This document shows, piece by piece, positions 26,155-34,832 of a DNA stretch of 64,000 nt. The stretch is from CAVTPU01 sp963736695. GTDB taxonomy: Bacteria > Actinomycetota > Actinomycetes > Mycobacteriales > Micromonosporaceae. The DNA lies in assembly GCA_963736695.1 (NCBI GenBank), contig CAVTPU010000001.1:1240001-1304000 (forward strand), written 5' to 3'. The notes below the pieces were generated by a model that saw nothing but the letters and a program-made list of their open reading frames with translations, was not told the origin of the DNA and did no database searches. The position numbers and the translations under genes were made by a program. Position 1 is the first letter of the stretch; the number at the start of each line of letters is the position of its first letter.

Positions 26155-27510
26155 ATGCGGCAAATCCTCGACGTGATCATGTCGGCCGAGACCGAGCCAG
26201 ATCCGGCGGTGCCGTTGTCGGAGCTGGGCCGAATGCCCGTACCCCGGTCTTATCGGGGAGTCGTGGTCCGTGCCGACGAGAGCGACATGTTCGACGGACT
26301 GCCCACGCGGGACAAAGACCCGCGCCGCTCGCTGCACATCGATGAAGTACCCACGCCGGAGCTCGGGCCAGGTGAGGCCCTCATCGCGGTGATGGCCAGC
26401 AGCATCAACTACAACACCGTGTGGTCGTCCATCTTCGAACCGATGTCGACCTTCGGTTTCCTGCGGCGTTATGGCCGACTCTCGGCGCTCACCCGCCGCC
26501 ACGACCTTCCCTATCACGTCATCGGCTCGGACGCGGCCGGAGTGGTGCTGCGAGTCGGCGCGGCGGTGACCCGATGGCGCCCAGGCGATGAGATCGTCGC
26601 GCACTGCCTGTCGGTGGAGCTGGAAGAGGCGGCGGGACATGACGACACCATGCTCGACCCGCAGCAGCGCATCTGGGGATTCGAGACCAACTTCGGCGGA
26701 CTGGCCGAGATGGCGGTGGTCAAAGCCAACCAGTTGATGCCCAAACCGCGCCATCTCAGCTGGGACGAGGCCGCGTGCCCGGGGCTGGTCAACTCGACCG
26801 CCTACCGACAGTTGATCTCGACTCACGGGGCCGCGATGAAACAGGGCGACACCGTGCTGATCTGGGGCGCCTCCGGCGGGCTCGGCTCATATGCCACGCA
26901 GCTCGCGTTGGGGGGCGGGGCGGTGCCGATCTGTGTCGTCTCCTCACCCGAGAAGGCGGCTCTATGCCGGGCCATGGGCGCCGAGCTCGTGATCGACCGG
27001 GCCGCCGAGGGCTATCGCTTCTGGCGTGACGAGCACACACCTGACCCCGCCGAGTGGCGGCGGTTCGGCGAGCGCATCCGTGACCTCACCGGCGGCGACG
27101 ACCCCGACATCGTCTTCGAACACCCTGGGCGGGAGACCTTCGGCGCGTCGGTCTTCGTGGCCAAACGCGGCGGCACGATTGTCACCTGCGCCTCGACCAG
27201 TGGCTTCATGCACAGCTACGACAACAGATATCTGTGGATGAACGTCAAGAGGATCATCGGTTCGCACTTCGCGAACTACCGAGAGGCGTGGGAAGCCAAC
27301 CGACTCGTGGCGCGGGGCCGCATCCATCCGACGCTGTCCAAGAGCTATCCGTTGGAAGAGACCGGCCAAGCGGCCTATGAAGTGCACCGCAACGCCCATC
27401 AGGGCAAGGTCGGCGTGCTGTGTTTGGCCCCGCGAGCCGGGCTTGGAGTTCGTGATCAGCATCTGCGCGACCGACATCTGCCGGCGATCACCCGGTTCCG
27501 CGGGCAGTAG
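26155..27510 (+). CDS. ccr: Crotonyl-CoA carboxylase/reductase
   Basis: 451 residues, a medium-chain dehydrogenase/reductase that reductively carboxylates crotonyl-CoA to ethylmalonyl-CoA with NADPH and CO2. The four CO2-pocket residues known from the Kitasatospora enzyme (N81, F170, E171, H365) are all found here at a constant offset of six: N87 (INYN), F176-E177 (GFETNF) and H371 (GSHFANY). The nucleotide motif is GASGGLGSYA. Residues after about 425 (APRAGLGVRDQHL...) look like a lineage-specific tail. GAGGGG lies nine bases before the ATG. It feeds the epimerase and the MeaA-type mutase. Confidence 0.95.
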   Translation: MRQILDVIMSAETEPDPAVPLSELGRMPVPRSYRGVVVRADESDMFDGLPTRDKDPRRSLHIDEVPTPELGPGEALIAVMASSINYNTVWSSIFEPMSTFGFLRRYGRLSALTRRHDLPYHVIGSDAAGVVLRVGAAVTRWRPGDEIVAHCLSVELEEAAGHDDTMLDPQQRIWGFETNFGGLAEMAVVKANQLMPKPRHLSWDEAACPGLVNSTAYRQLISTHGAAMKQGDTVLIWGASGGLGSYATQLALGGGAVPICVVSSPEKAALCRAMGAELVIDRAAEGYRFWRDEHTPDPAEWRRFGERIRDLTGGDDPDIVFEHPGRETFGASVFVAKRGGTIVTCASTSGFMHSYDNRYLWMNVKRIIGSHFANYREAWEANRLVARGRIHPTLSKSYPLEETGQAAYEVHRNAHQGKVGVLCLAPRAGLGVRDQHLRDRHLPAITRFRGQ

Positions 27511-27556
27511 CGTCCCACCCGTGCCGGGCAGAGTTTCACGGCAAAATCTACAATTC

Positions 27557-27568
27557 ACCCAATTGGGT
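27557..27568. promoter_or_regulatory. 12-bp perfect palindrome upstream of the first coiled-coil gene
   Basis: ACCCAATTGGGT stands about 90 bp before the start of the coiled-coil gene, in an A+T-richer patch of the otherwise G+C-rich ccr/coiled-coil intergenic region. It is a plausible operator; no regulator is known. Confidence 0.4.
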
Positions 27569-27659
27569 CTACGTTTTCCCCGCGTGATGCCGCGATAGCC
27601 CCCCAAGGTGCGAGAACTCTGCCGACGCCCTTGCACGAAGGCGGGGTGAATCTGAAAGT

Positions 27660-28886
27660 ATGTGCTACATGGCCCAGCAGTCGACGACGTTCTTCGAGAA
27701 CGCCAACTCCCACCCTGACTTCACGGTCGTGATCCGCGGTTATGACCGTCCCCAGGTTGAGGACTTCGTTCAGCGCCTCAATGCTGCTCTGGCGCAGTCG
27801 GAGGCTGCGCGCGCCGAGGCGGAGCAGCGCCTCAATGAGGCCCAACGCCGTTCCCGCCAATCAGAGCAGGCACTGGCATCCGCCCAACAGAAGATCACCG
27901 ATCAGACCAAACAGATGGAGGAGAGCAGTCGGCCGACGCTCTCCGGGCTCGGCACACGGGTCGAGCAGATCCTGCGCCTCGCCGAGGAACAGGCCAACGA
28001 GCACCGTGGCGAGTCCAAGCGGGAGTCCGAGGGCATCATCTCGGGTTCTCGACTGGAGGCCAGGGAGATCACCGACAAGTCCCGGGCCGAGGCCGCGGCG
28101 ATGAAGGCGTCGGCCGAGCGCGAGGCGAGCAACCTGCGCACCGCCGCCGAGCGCGAGGCCGCCGAGGTGCGGGTGCAGGCCCGGCGCGAGGCCGACACGC
28201 TGCGTGCCGACGCCGACCGGGAGACCAAGCAGCTGCGCGCCGCCACCGCGCACGAGGTCGCCGAGCTCAAGGCGACTGTCGAGCGGGAGGTCGCGACCCT
28301 GCGTGCCACCGCCGAGCGGGAGATCACCCAGCTGCGCGCCAAGGCCGCCCGCGAGGCGGAGGAGAAGCGCGCGGAGGCCGCGAAACTGCACGCCGAGGCG
28401 AAAGACCGCCGCGACAAGGAACTGCAGGCACTCTCCCTCGAGCTCGCAGAGCGCCGGGAGAAGTCCGAGCGGGAAGAGTCGCAGCGGCACGCGTCGGCTG
28501 TCGCCAACACCAACAAGCTCGTCACCGAGGCCGAGGGCCGGGCTCGGGCCGCCGAGGAGCGGTCGCGCGAGATCGAGCAGCGGGCCGAGGCGCGTCGCGT
28601 CGAATCCGAGCGGACCGCGAGCGAGACCGTCGACAAAGCGAAGGCGCTCGCCGACAAGACCGTCAGCGACGCCCGAGGCGAGGCGCACCGGGTGCTCAGC
28701 GAGGCTCGCACCGAGGCCGAGCTCACCACGACTGCGGCTCGCCGAGAGGTCGAAGACCTCACCCGGCAGAAGGACGCCGTCACATCGCAGCTGGGCCAGA
28801 TGCTCTCCGGTCTTGCTGGCATCGTGCCGAACAAGCCAGCCGGCGAGGGCAAAGCCGAGGGTGGACAGCGGGGCGGCGGTCGTTAA
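27660..28886 (+). CDS. DivIVA-domain coiled-coil protein (Scy/FilP-like)
   Basis: 408 residues. The N-terminus has a DivIVA-type motif (VVIRGYDRPQVEDFVQRLNAAL), which in relatives binds curved membrane at cell poles or tips. From about residue 45 to 370 the protein is almost uninterrupted coiled coil, rich in Ala/Glu/Arg with repeated EREV/ATLRATAERE units. It ends in a short flexible tail (KAEGGQRGGGR). It is paralogous to the next gene and shares a VEQILRLAEEQA segment. I recall scy and filP of Streptomyces next to the epimerase, thiolase and meaB genes, as here. Polar growth or filament function is inferred. The ATG at 27669 is an alternative start. Confidence 0.82.
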   Translation: MCYMAQQSTTFFENANSHPDFTVVIRGYDRPQVEDFVQRLNAALAQSEAARAEAEQRLNEAQRRSRQSEQALASAQQKITDQTKQMEESSRPTLSGLGTRVEQILRLAEEQANEHRGESKRESEGIISGSRLEAREITDKSRAEAAAMKASAEREASNLRTAAEREAAEVRVQARREADTLRADADRETKQLRAATAHEVAELKATVEREVATLRATAEREITQLRAKAAREAEEKRAEAAKLHAEAKDRRDKELQALSLELAERREKSEREESQRHASAVANTNKLVTEAEGRARAAEERSREIEQRAEARRVESERTASETVDKAKALADKTVSDARGEAHRVLSEARTEAELTTTAARREVEDLTRQKDAVTSQLGQMLSGLAGIVPNKPAGEGKAEGGQRGGGR

Positions 28887-28904
28887 ACGACGATAGATGC
28901 TCGT

Positions 28905-28945
28905 GCCGATGGCGCGGTGGGCGACGAGCCCGCCGCGCCATCGGC
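28905..28945 (+). terminator. Strong two-part hairpin after the first coiled-coil gene
   Basis: GCCGATGGCGCGG pairs perfectly with CCGCGCCATCGGC, and an inner GGGC/GCCC pair closes on GACGA. It begins 19 bases after the stop. The second coiled-coil gene therefore probably has its own promoter in 28946-29095. Confidence 0.75.
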
Positions 28946-29095
28946 GTATCTGCACCGGGTGGTCCACCACAATCGGCCAAGGCTCGGCGGCTTTCGCACC
29001 CGTGTGGTGTCGATATCCGACCTGATGCGTCGACATCGACACCGACACACCCGGTAGGGTTCATTGTCGGCAACGTCGCGTGTGAGGATGCTGAT

Positions 29096-30613
29096 ATGTC
29101 TTCTGGCCCAGAGGTGTTCCCGTTCGGCAGCGGCACCAACTCCGAGCCGACCTTCGAGATCGCCCTCCGCGGTTACGAGAAACGTCAGGTCGACAAATAC
29201 GTCCGCCAAGTCGAGGCGGACATCGCCACACTCGCCGCCGAGCGCGACGAGGCGTTCGACCAGATCGCCCTGCTCAATCAGCACATTCAACATCTTCAGG
29301 ATGAGGTCGTGAGCGCGCGCCGTTTCGTGCTGACCAGCGACACCCTCTCCTATCGCCACCTCGGCCCCAAGGTCGAGCAGATCCTCGCCCTCGCCGAGGA
29401 GCAGGCCGCCGAGATCCGCGGCCGGGCCGAGAACGAGATCGCCGAACGGGAGTCCGCGATCGTCACGGCCCGAGCCGAGATCGACGCCGCGACCCGCGAC
29501 GCCACCCGCGACCTCGAACTCGCCATCGCCGACCGCCGGGCCGAAGAGGAACGCGCCGCCGCCAAACGGCGTGACGAAGTCGCCGCCGAAGTCGCCGCTG
29601 CACAAACCCAGTCGGCGAAGTCGCGTTCCGACGCCGAGGCGCTCCTCGCTGCGGCCAACGCGGAGGCGGGCGAGATCACCACGACGGCCGCGGAGAACGC
29701 CGACAAAGTGCGCGTCGAGTCGGAGGCGCGCGCGGCGAAGATCACCTCGACCGCGAAGGAACAGGCCGACGCCATTCGGGGCGAAGCCCAGACCCAGGCC
29801 AACACGATCCTGCACGAAGCGAAGGCCCATGCCGAGCAGATGCGGGCCCGCCTCGACGACGAGCTCACCGCCCGCCGCACCCAGGTCGAGACGGAGCTGG
29901 CCACCCGTACGGCGGAATTGGACGCCGAACTCACCCGCCGGCGAGTCGAAGCCGAGCAGGATCTGGCGGCACGACGCACCGAAGTTGAACGGGAGATCAC
30001 CGCGATCCGGGAGCAGTCCGAGATCCAGACCCGCACACGGCGGGCCGAGGCCGAGAAATACGCCGTCACTCTGCGCACCCAGGTCGAGGAGGGACTCGCG
30101 GCGACGAAAGACACCGCCCAGGCCGACCGCTCCAACGCCGCCCAAGCGACTGCTGCGGCGCAGGAGCTGCTCACCGAAGCCAAGGCCAAGGCGGAACGGG
30201 CCGAGGCGGCGTTCACCGGCGCCACCGCCAAGGCCGACAGCATCCGGGCGGTGGCCAAAGATGAGGCCGACCAGCTCATCGCGATGGCCGGGGTGGAGGC
30301 GAAGAGCATTCGCGCCGCAGCGCGGGCCGAGGCCGAGGCGGCGGTCGCCGCAGCGCGGGCCGAAGCCGAGAGCATCAGAGTCGCCGCGACGACCGCGGCC
30401 GAGCGACTGTGGAGCGAGGCCGAGGAGTTGCTCGACGCGGCGAAGGCCGAGGCCAGCACGCAGACAGGCGCCCAGACGGGCGCCGAGCAGATGGGCGCCG
30501 CCGAGTCGGTCGCGGCGCCGGGCGCGACACTCGGCGGAGTGCCGCGACCACGACCGTCGGCGGAGTCAGCCGATGCGACGGCTCCCGCCGCCGACAAGGC
30601 TGTGGCAACCTGA
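29096..30613 (+). CDS. DivIVA-domain coiled-coil protein, longer paralogue (Scy/FilP-like)
   Basis: 505 residues. The N-terminal motif FEIALRGYEKRQVDKYVRQVE matches the DivIVA-type start of the neighbouring paralogue. A shared LGPKVEQILALAEEQA follows at about residue 90. The rest, to about 455, is coiled coil with many Ala/Glu/Arg/Thr repeats. The last 50 residues are Ala/Gly/Gln-rich and disordered, including a TQTGAQTGAEQMGA repeat. Its cellular role is probably as a cytoskeletal scaffold at growth sites; this is inferred from the architecture and neighbourhood. The stop lies 5 bp before the methyltransferase-like gene, so the two may be co-transcribed. Confidence 0.82.
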   Translation: MSSGPEVFPFGSGTNSEPTFEIALRGYEKRQVDKYVRQVEADIATLAAERDEAFDQIALLNQHIQHLQDEVVSARRFVLTSDTLSYRHLGPKVEQILALAEEQAAEIRGRAENEIAERESAIVTARAEIDAATRDATRDLELAIADRRAEEERAAAKRRDEVAAEVAAAQTQSAKSRSDAEALLAAANAEAGEITTTAAENADKVRVESEARAAKITSTAKEQADAIRGEAQTQANTILHEAKAHAEQMRARLDDELTARRTQVETELATRTAELDAELTRRRVEAEQDLAARRTEVEREITAIREQSEIQTRTRRAEAEKYAVTLRTQVEEGLAATKDTAQADRSNAAQATAAAQELLTEAKAKAERAEAAFTGATAKADSIRAVAKDEADQLIAMAGVEAKSIRAAARAEAEAAVAAARAEAESIRVAATTAAERLWSEAEELLDAAKAEASTQTGAQTGAEQMGAAESVAAPGATLGGVPRPRPSAESADATAPAADKAVAT

Positions 30614-30618
30614 CCGGT

Positions 30619-31827
30619 GTGACCATCGAGACCACCCCACCACCGAATTGGCCGGACCGTGTCTGTGAGGCGTGCGGCACCGCACGGCTGATCCCCTTCG
30701 CCGACCTGGGTGAGATCCCGGTGCTGTGCGGAGTGCACTGGGCCAACGAGGAGGCCGCGGCTGCGAGCCCGGTCGGTCGCATGGTGCTCGGCTACTGCCC
30801 CGCCTGCGCCTATGTGCGCAACCTCGCCTTCGACGACTCGGTGCTGGTCTATGACACCACCATGGACACCAACCTGCATCACTCTCCCGCGTTCGCGGCG
30901 TTCAGCGCCGAACTCGTGGCCCACCTCACCGAGCGCTATCAGCTGGCCGGCGCGCGGGTGCTCGATGTGGGCTGTGGGCAGGGCGAATTCCTTCGGGAGC
31001 TATGCCACACAGCCGGATGCACCGGCGTCGGCTTCGACGCGATGTATGCCGGGCCAATCGGGCCCGACCCGTCCGGCGCGACGTTGCACTCTCAGTCCGC
31101 TCCACGTGGGTTGGCGTTGCCCCCGTTCGACTTCTTCACCTCCCGCCACTGGTTCGAACACCTCGACGACCCATACGAGTTCTTGGCCGATCTGCGGCGA
31201 CAGGCCGGCGACCGCGACGTCTGTGGCTATCTCGAGGTGCCCGACGCGTGTTATGACCTCAACACCGCCGGCTGGGAGGTCATCTATCCGCACGTCTCCT
31301 ATTTCGACGCGTCGTCGCTGGTCCACATCGCGCAGCGGGCCGGGTGGCGGGTCGAGGACACGGGGACGCTCTTCTCGGGCATGTTCCGGTTTCTGGAGGT
31401 CTCCGCCAACCGGGCCGACCGGCCCCGCGTCGTCGACACATCCATTCCGGGCGCCGACGACCGCGACCGACAACTCGCGGCGATCGCCGAGTTCCCAGCG
31501 CGGCACTTCGCCGAACGCCGCACGTGGCAGGACCGCATCGCCGCGGAGACCGAGGCCGGCGGTCGAACGGTGCTGTGGGGCGCGGGCTCGCGGGGCGTGC
31601 AGTTCCTCAGCTTCGCCGACACCGGGCACCGGCTCGCGGCGGTGGTCGACGTGAACCCGCGCAAGTGGGGCCGTTATCTGCCGGTGACCGCGCACCGCGT
31701 CGACCCGCCCGAGGTGCTGCGCGAGATCACACCGACGACGGTGATCATCACCAATCCGGCCTACCTGACGGAGATCGGTGAACAGCTGCGGACCCTCGGC
31801 GTCGACGCCGAACTCATCGCGGCCTGA
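30619..31827 (+). CDS. SAM-dependent C-methyltransferase family protein (TylC3-like architecture)
   Basis: 402 residues from a GTG at 30619. An N-terminal zinc-binding domain has CEAC and CPAC; a SAM-binding Rossmann domain has DVGCGQGEFL; and a C-terminal second Rossmann-like domain has VLWGAGSRGVQFL. This three-part plan is that of NDP-hexose C-methyltransferases. The acceptor is unknown. It opens the surface polysaccharide region and converges with the PIG-L gene. In-frame sequence upstream of the GTG overlaps the coiled-coil gene and is not used. Confidence 0.78.
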   Translation: MTIETTPPPNWPDRVCEACGTARLIPFADLGEIPVLCGVHWANEEAAAASPVGRMVLGYCPACAYVRNLAFDDSVLVYDTTMDTNLHHSPAFAAFSAELVAHLTERYQLAGARVLDVGCGQGEFLRELCHTAGCTGVGFDAMYAGPIGPDPSGATLHSQSAPRGLALPPFDFFTSRHWFEHLDDPYEFLADLRRQAGDRDVCGYLEVPDACYDLNTAGWEVIYPHVSYFDASSLVHIAQRAGWRVEDTGTLFSGMFRFLEVSANRADRPRVVDTSIPGADDRDRQLAAIAEFPARHFAERRTWQDRIAAETEAGGRTVLWGAGSRGVQFLSFADTGHRLAAVVDVNPRKWGRYLPVTAHRVDPPEVLREITPTTVIITNPAYLTEIGEQLRTLGVDAELIAA

Positions 31828-31857
31828 CGAGTCACCGGCGAGCGACGCGGGGGCGCC

Positions 31858-32499
31858 TCAGATCAACAGAGTGGCTTTGGCGCAGTGGAACGCCTCGGCA
31901 TAGCGGGCCCGGCACTCCATGCCGCGCATCCTCGCCAGCCCGAGAAAGACCTCGTCGTCCCACCAGTCGTGGCCATGCTGCGAGGGAAACGACGCGTGCA
32001 GCAACTCCACTTTGCGGCGCGCGACCTCATCGGCGAGCGGCACATAGATCTGGGGGCGACCAAGGTCCCCGTCCCACTTGGGGATCTCGTAATGCAGCGT
32101 CAAGGCGTGTCGAAACGCCGTCGGCGCGAGCTCGCCGATGAGCCGGTGATCCTGATGTGCGTCACCCGCCCACGGTGCCAGCACCAGATCGGGGGTGATG
32201 ACCGACGCGGCGGCGTGCAGATGGTTCTTGACGGTGTCCCAGTGCGCCGGCAGGCGACCGTCCGGCAGATCATGCAGGGCCATGCTGACGTCGGCCTTCG
32301 GCAGAAAGGCGGCCACAGCCGCACGCGCCTCCGCCTGACGTTCGGCGGTGCCGGTCATGAGCAGATAGTGCACGCGCAGGCCGGGGCGCGCCTCGGCGAG
32401 GGTGAGCAGCAGCCCGCCGGCGGCGATCTCGATGTCGTCGGGGTGGGCGCCGACGGCGAGCACGGACGAAACGCCCTCGAGCGCCAGTGCCGCAGTCAT
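31858..32499 (-). CDS. PIG-L/LmbE-family deacetylase
   Basis: 213 residues. The zinc motif AHPDDIE lies near residue 18 and the second His region is DAHQDH. The family removes acetyl groups from N-acetyl sugars or similar small molecules. The start at 32499 overlaps the nucleotidyltransferase stop by 4 bp (ATGA), so the two are translationally coupled. A nucleotide sugar made by its neighbours is the likely substrate, by context only. Confidence 0.85.
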   Translation of the reverse strand: MTAALALEGVSSVLAVGAHPDDIEIAAGGLLLTLAEARPGLRVHYLLMTGTAERQAEARAAVAAFLPKADVSMALHDLPDGRLPAHWDTVKNHLHAAASVITPDLVLAPWAGDAHQDHRLIGELAPTAFRHALTLHYEIPKWDGDLGRPQIYVPLADEVARRKVELLHASFPSQHGHDWWDDEVFLGLARMRGMECRARYAEAFHCAKATLLI

Positions 32500-33335
32500 C
32501 GCGGGTCCACTGTGGCGGGTCCGCCGCCGACTGGGTCGGTTCGCGCCGCCTCGCGCCGATGCGGGTCCCAGAGCATCCACGGCGCGCGCCCCTGATGAAA
32601 CATCTCGTCGAGCTCGACCCGGTCCTTGAAGGTGTCGGCGGCCCGCCAGAATCCCGTGTAACGCTGCGCGAGCAGCCCACCGCGATCGAGCAGCCGGCCG
32701 AAACCGTGCGGCACGAGGTCCTGGCCCTCGAGGAGCACGTCGAAGACGCCGGGGCGTAGCGCGAAATATCCGCCGTTCTCCCACTGCATCAGGTCCCTGA
32801 CCTCGCGCACCCCGGTGACATGGCCGTCATCGTCGATCTCCACGACGTGGTGGGACGAGACCGGTGGCACCGCGAGCATGCTGGCGGTCGCGTCACTGGC
32901 CCGAAACTGGTCGACGAGCGTGTCGAGGGGCGCGTTGGTGAGGGTGTCGGCATAGTTGGCGAGGAACATCTCATCGGACTCGACGAGGGAGCGCACCCGC
33001 ATGAGCCGCTCTCCGACGGTCGAGTGCAGGCCTGTGTCGATGAAGCTGATATTCCAGTCGGTGATGTCGGTGCTGTGCATCTCGATCTGGCGCCCGCCAC
33101 CGACGAGGGTGAAGTCATTGGATTGGGTCTCGTCATAGCGCAGGAAATAGTCCTTCACCGACGCGGCACCATAGCCAAGGCAGAGGATGAATTCGGTGTG
33201 GCCGAAGAACGCGTAATAGCGCATCACATGCCACAGCAAGGGCCGATCGCCGATCATGTTCATCGGCTTCGGGGCGCTCGCCGCACCTTCACGCATGCGC
33301 ATGCCGAGCCCGCCGCAGAAGAGCACGACCTTCAC
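32496..33335 (-). CDS. Sugar-1-phosphate nucleotidyltransferase, glucose-1-phosphate cytidylyltransferase-like
   Basis: 279 residues from a GTG at 33335 with GAAGAGG upstream. The N-terminal nucleotide-binding loop is CGGLGMRMREG, with Met where most relatives have Thr, followed by PKPMNMIGDRPLLWHVMRYY and EFILCLGYG. These segments are closest to the RfbF cytidylyltransferase group, so CDP-glucose is the likely product. No CDP-glucose 4,6-dehydratase gene is seen in the window. The gene lies between the C-methyltransferase and PIG-L genes in one operon. Confidence 0.82.
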   Translation of the reverse strand: MKVVLFCGGLGMRMREGAASAPKPMNMIGDRPLLWHVMRYYAFFGHTEFILCLGYGAASVKDYFLRYDETQSNDFTLVGGGRQIEMHSTDITDWNISFIDTGLHSTVGERLMRVRSLVESDEMFLANYADTLTNAPLDTLVDQFRASDATASMLAVPPVSSHHVVEIDDDGHVTGVREVRDLMQWENGGYFALRPGVFDVLLEGQDLVPHGFGRLLDRGGLLAQRYTGFWRAADTFKDRVELDEMFHQGRAPWMLWDPHRREAARTDPVGGGPATVDPR

Positions 33336-33388
33336 GGCATCCGCCTCTTCGTCGTTGGATGCGGACCGATCGCGAAACACGCCACGAC

Positions 33389-34618
33389 TTAGACCACCTC
33401 GAGAGATGGGATGGGGAAGACCAACCGCCCGCCCCAGGCCCGCACGAAGTCGAGCTGTTGAGAGATCTCCGCGCGCAGATTCCACGGGAGCACGAGCACG
33501 TAGTCGGGCCGGTCTTGACCGATCCGGTCGGGGTGATGGATGGGGATGTGCGTGCCCGGAAGGAAAAGGCCCTGTTTGTGGGGACTGCGATCGACAGTGT
33601 ATTCGACCAGATCCGACCGGATGCCGCAGTGGTTGAGCAGGGTGTTGCCCTTGCCCGGCGCACCATAGGCCACCACCCGGTGCCCCTTGGCGCGGGCCTC
33701 CAGCAGAAACGACAACAGCTCCCGCTTGATGTCGAAGACCGCCGACGCGAAACCGTCGTGACCCTCCACAGTGTGCAGACCGGCCTCGGCCTCGGCGGCG
33801 AGCACCGACCGCACCGCGGGGCTGGGCTCCTGCGCCGCGTCCGCGTGACGCGCGTGCACTCGCAGCGAACCGCCGTGGCTGGCCAACTCGTCGACGTCGA
33901 CGACCGCGAGGCCGGCCGTGGCGAGTGCCCGGGTCGCGGTGAGCAGGCTGAGATATTGATAGTGCTCGTGATAAATCGTGTCGTACTGCCGACGTTCGAT
34001 CAGCCGCAACAGATGTGGGAACTCCAAAGTGACGAGTCCATGCGGCTTGACCAGCGCGGCGAGCCCCGCGCTGAAACCGCGAATGTCGGGCACGTGGGCA
34101 TAGACGTTGTTCGCCGCGACCAGATCGGCGCGACCATAGCGCCGGGCGAGGTCCGCCCCCGTCTCCGAGCCGAGAAACTCCACTTCCGTACGGATGCCTC
34201 GCTCTTGGGCGACGGCCGCGACGTTCGCGGCGGGTTCGACTCCGAGCACCGGCACACCGGCCTCGACGAAGTGCCTCAGCAGATATCCATCGTTGCTGGC
34301 GACCTCGGTGACGAGGCTCTGCGGGCCGAGGCCGAGTTGGTGGGTCATCCGCTGGGCATATCGGCGGGCGTGCTCCACCCAAGACGTGGAATAGGAGGAG
34401 AAATAGGCGTAGTCGGAGAAGATCTCCTCACCGGCGACGTAGGCCGGCAGCTGCACCAGCAGGCACTCGGTGCACACCCGAACGTGCAGCGGATAGAAGC
34501 TCTCCCGCGCGTCCAACCGGTCGGCGTCGAGATAACTCTCACACAGCGGCGACATGCCCAAATCGACAAAGGTGCGGGTCAGGTCCGCCGAACACAGTCG
34601 GCACGTGGCCACTCCCAT
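33389..34618 (-). CDS. NDP-sugar C-methyltransferase (TylC3-like)
   Basis: 409 residues. The N-terminal zinc domain has CRLC and CTEC. The SAM domain (about 95-250) has EVASNDGYLL, and YHEHYQYLS is typical of the family. The C-terminal domain has VVAYGAPGKGNTLLNHCGI. The order of domains and these motifs match NDP-hexose C-3 methyltransferases of deoxysugar pathways. It heads the minus-strand operon with the nucleotidyltransferase and deacetylase. The divergent intergenic region (34619-34832) must hold promoters for both directions; no clear operator is seen. Confidence 0.87.
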   Translation of the reverse strand: MGVATCRLCSADLTRTFVDLGMSPLCESYLDADRLDARESFYPLHVRVCTECLLVQLPAYVAGEEIFSDYAYFSSYSTSWVEHARRYAQRMTHQLGLGPQSLVTEVASNDGYLLRHFVEAGVPVLGVEPAANVAAVAQERGIRTEVEFLGSETGADLARRYGRADLVAANNVYAHVPDIRGFSAGLAALVKPHGLVTLEFPHLLRLIERRQYDTIYHEHYQYLSLLTATRALATAGLAVVDVDELASHGGSLRVHARHADAAQEPSPAVRSVLAAEAEAGLHTVEGHDGFASAVFDIKRELLSFLLEARAKGHRVVAYGAPGKGNTLLNHCGIRSDLVEYTVDRSPHKQGLFLPGTHIPIHHPDRIGQDRPDYVLVLPWNLRAEISQQLDFVRAWGGRLVFPIPSLEVV

Positions 34619-34832
34619 CGCAGCGTTCCCTTCGACCCCAGGCCGGTTCGGCTCAACCGGCTCCGCTCGCCGATGAACCTACTGTCACCAGTCAAGACGA
34701 CGCGCAACCCTGTCAGAAGTCCGTCATGGGTTCGACGCCAGCCCCCGGTGGACCCTCACACCGTAGCCACGCTTAAATAGGCACTCAACCCCCCGTTCGA
34801 TCACATCCAGTTCACCCCTCGGAGTTGTGCGC

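Noticed and set aside
32496..34382. Continuous minus-strand frame that would fuse the nucleotidyltransferase to 345 upstream residues
   Set aside because: The upstream part is an out-of-frame reading of the C-methyltransferase gene; the real start is the GTG at 33335 with a ribosome-binding site.
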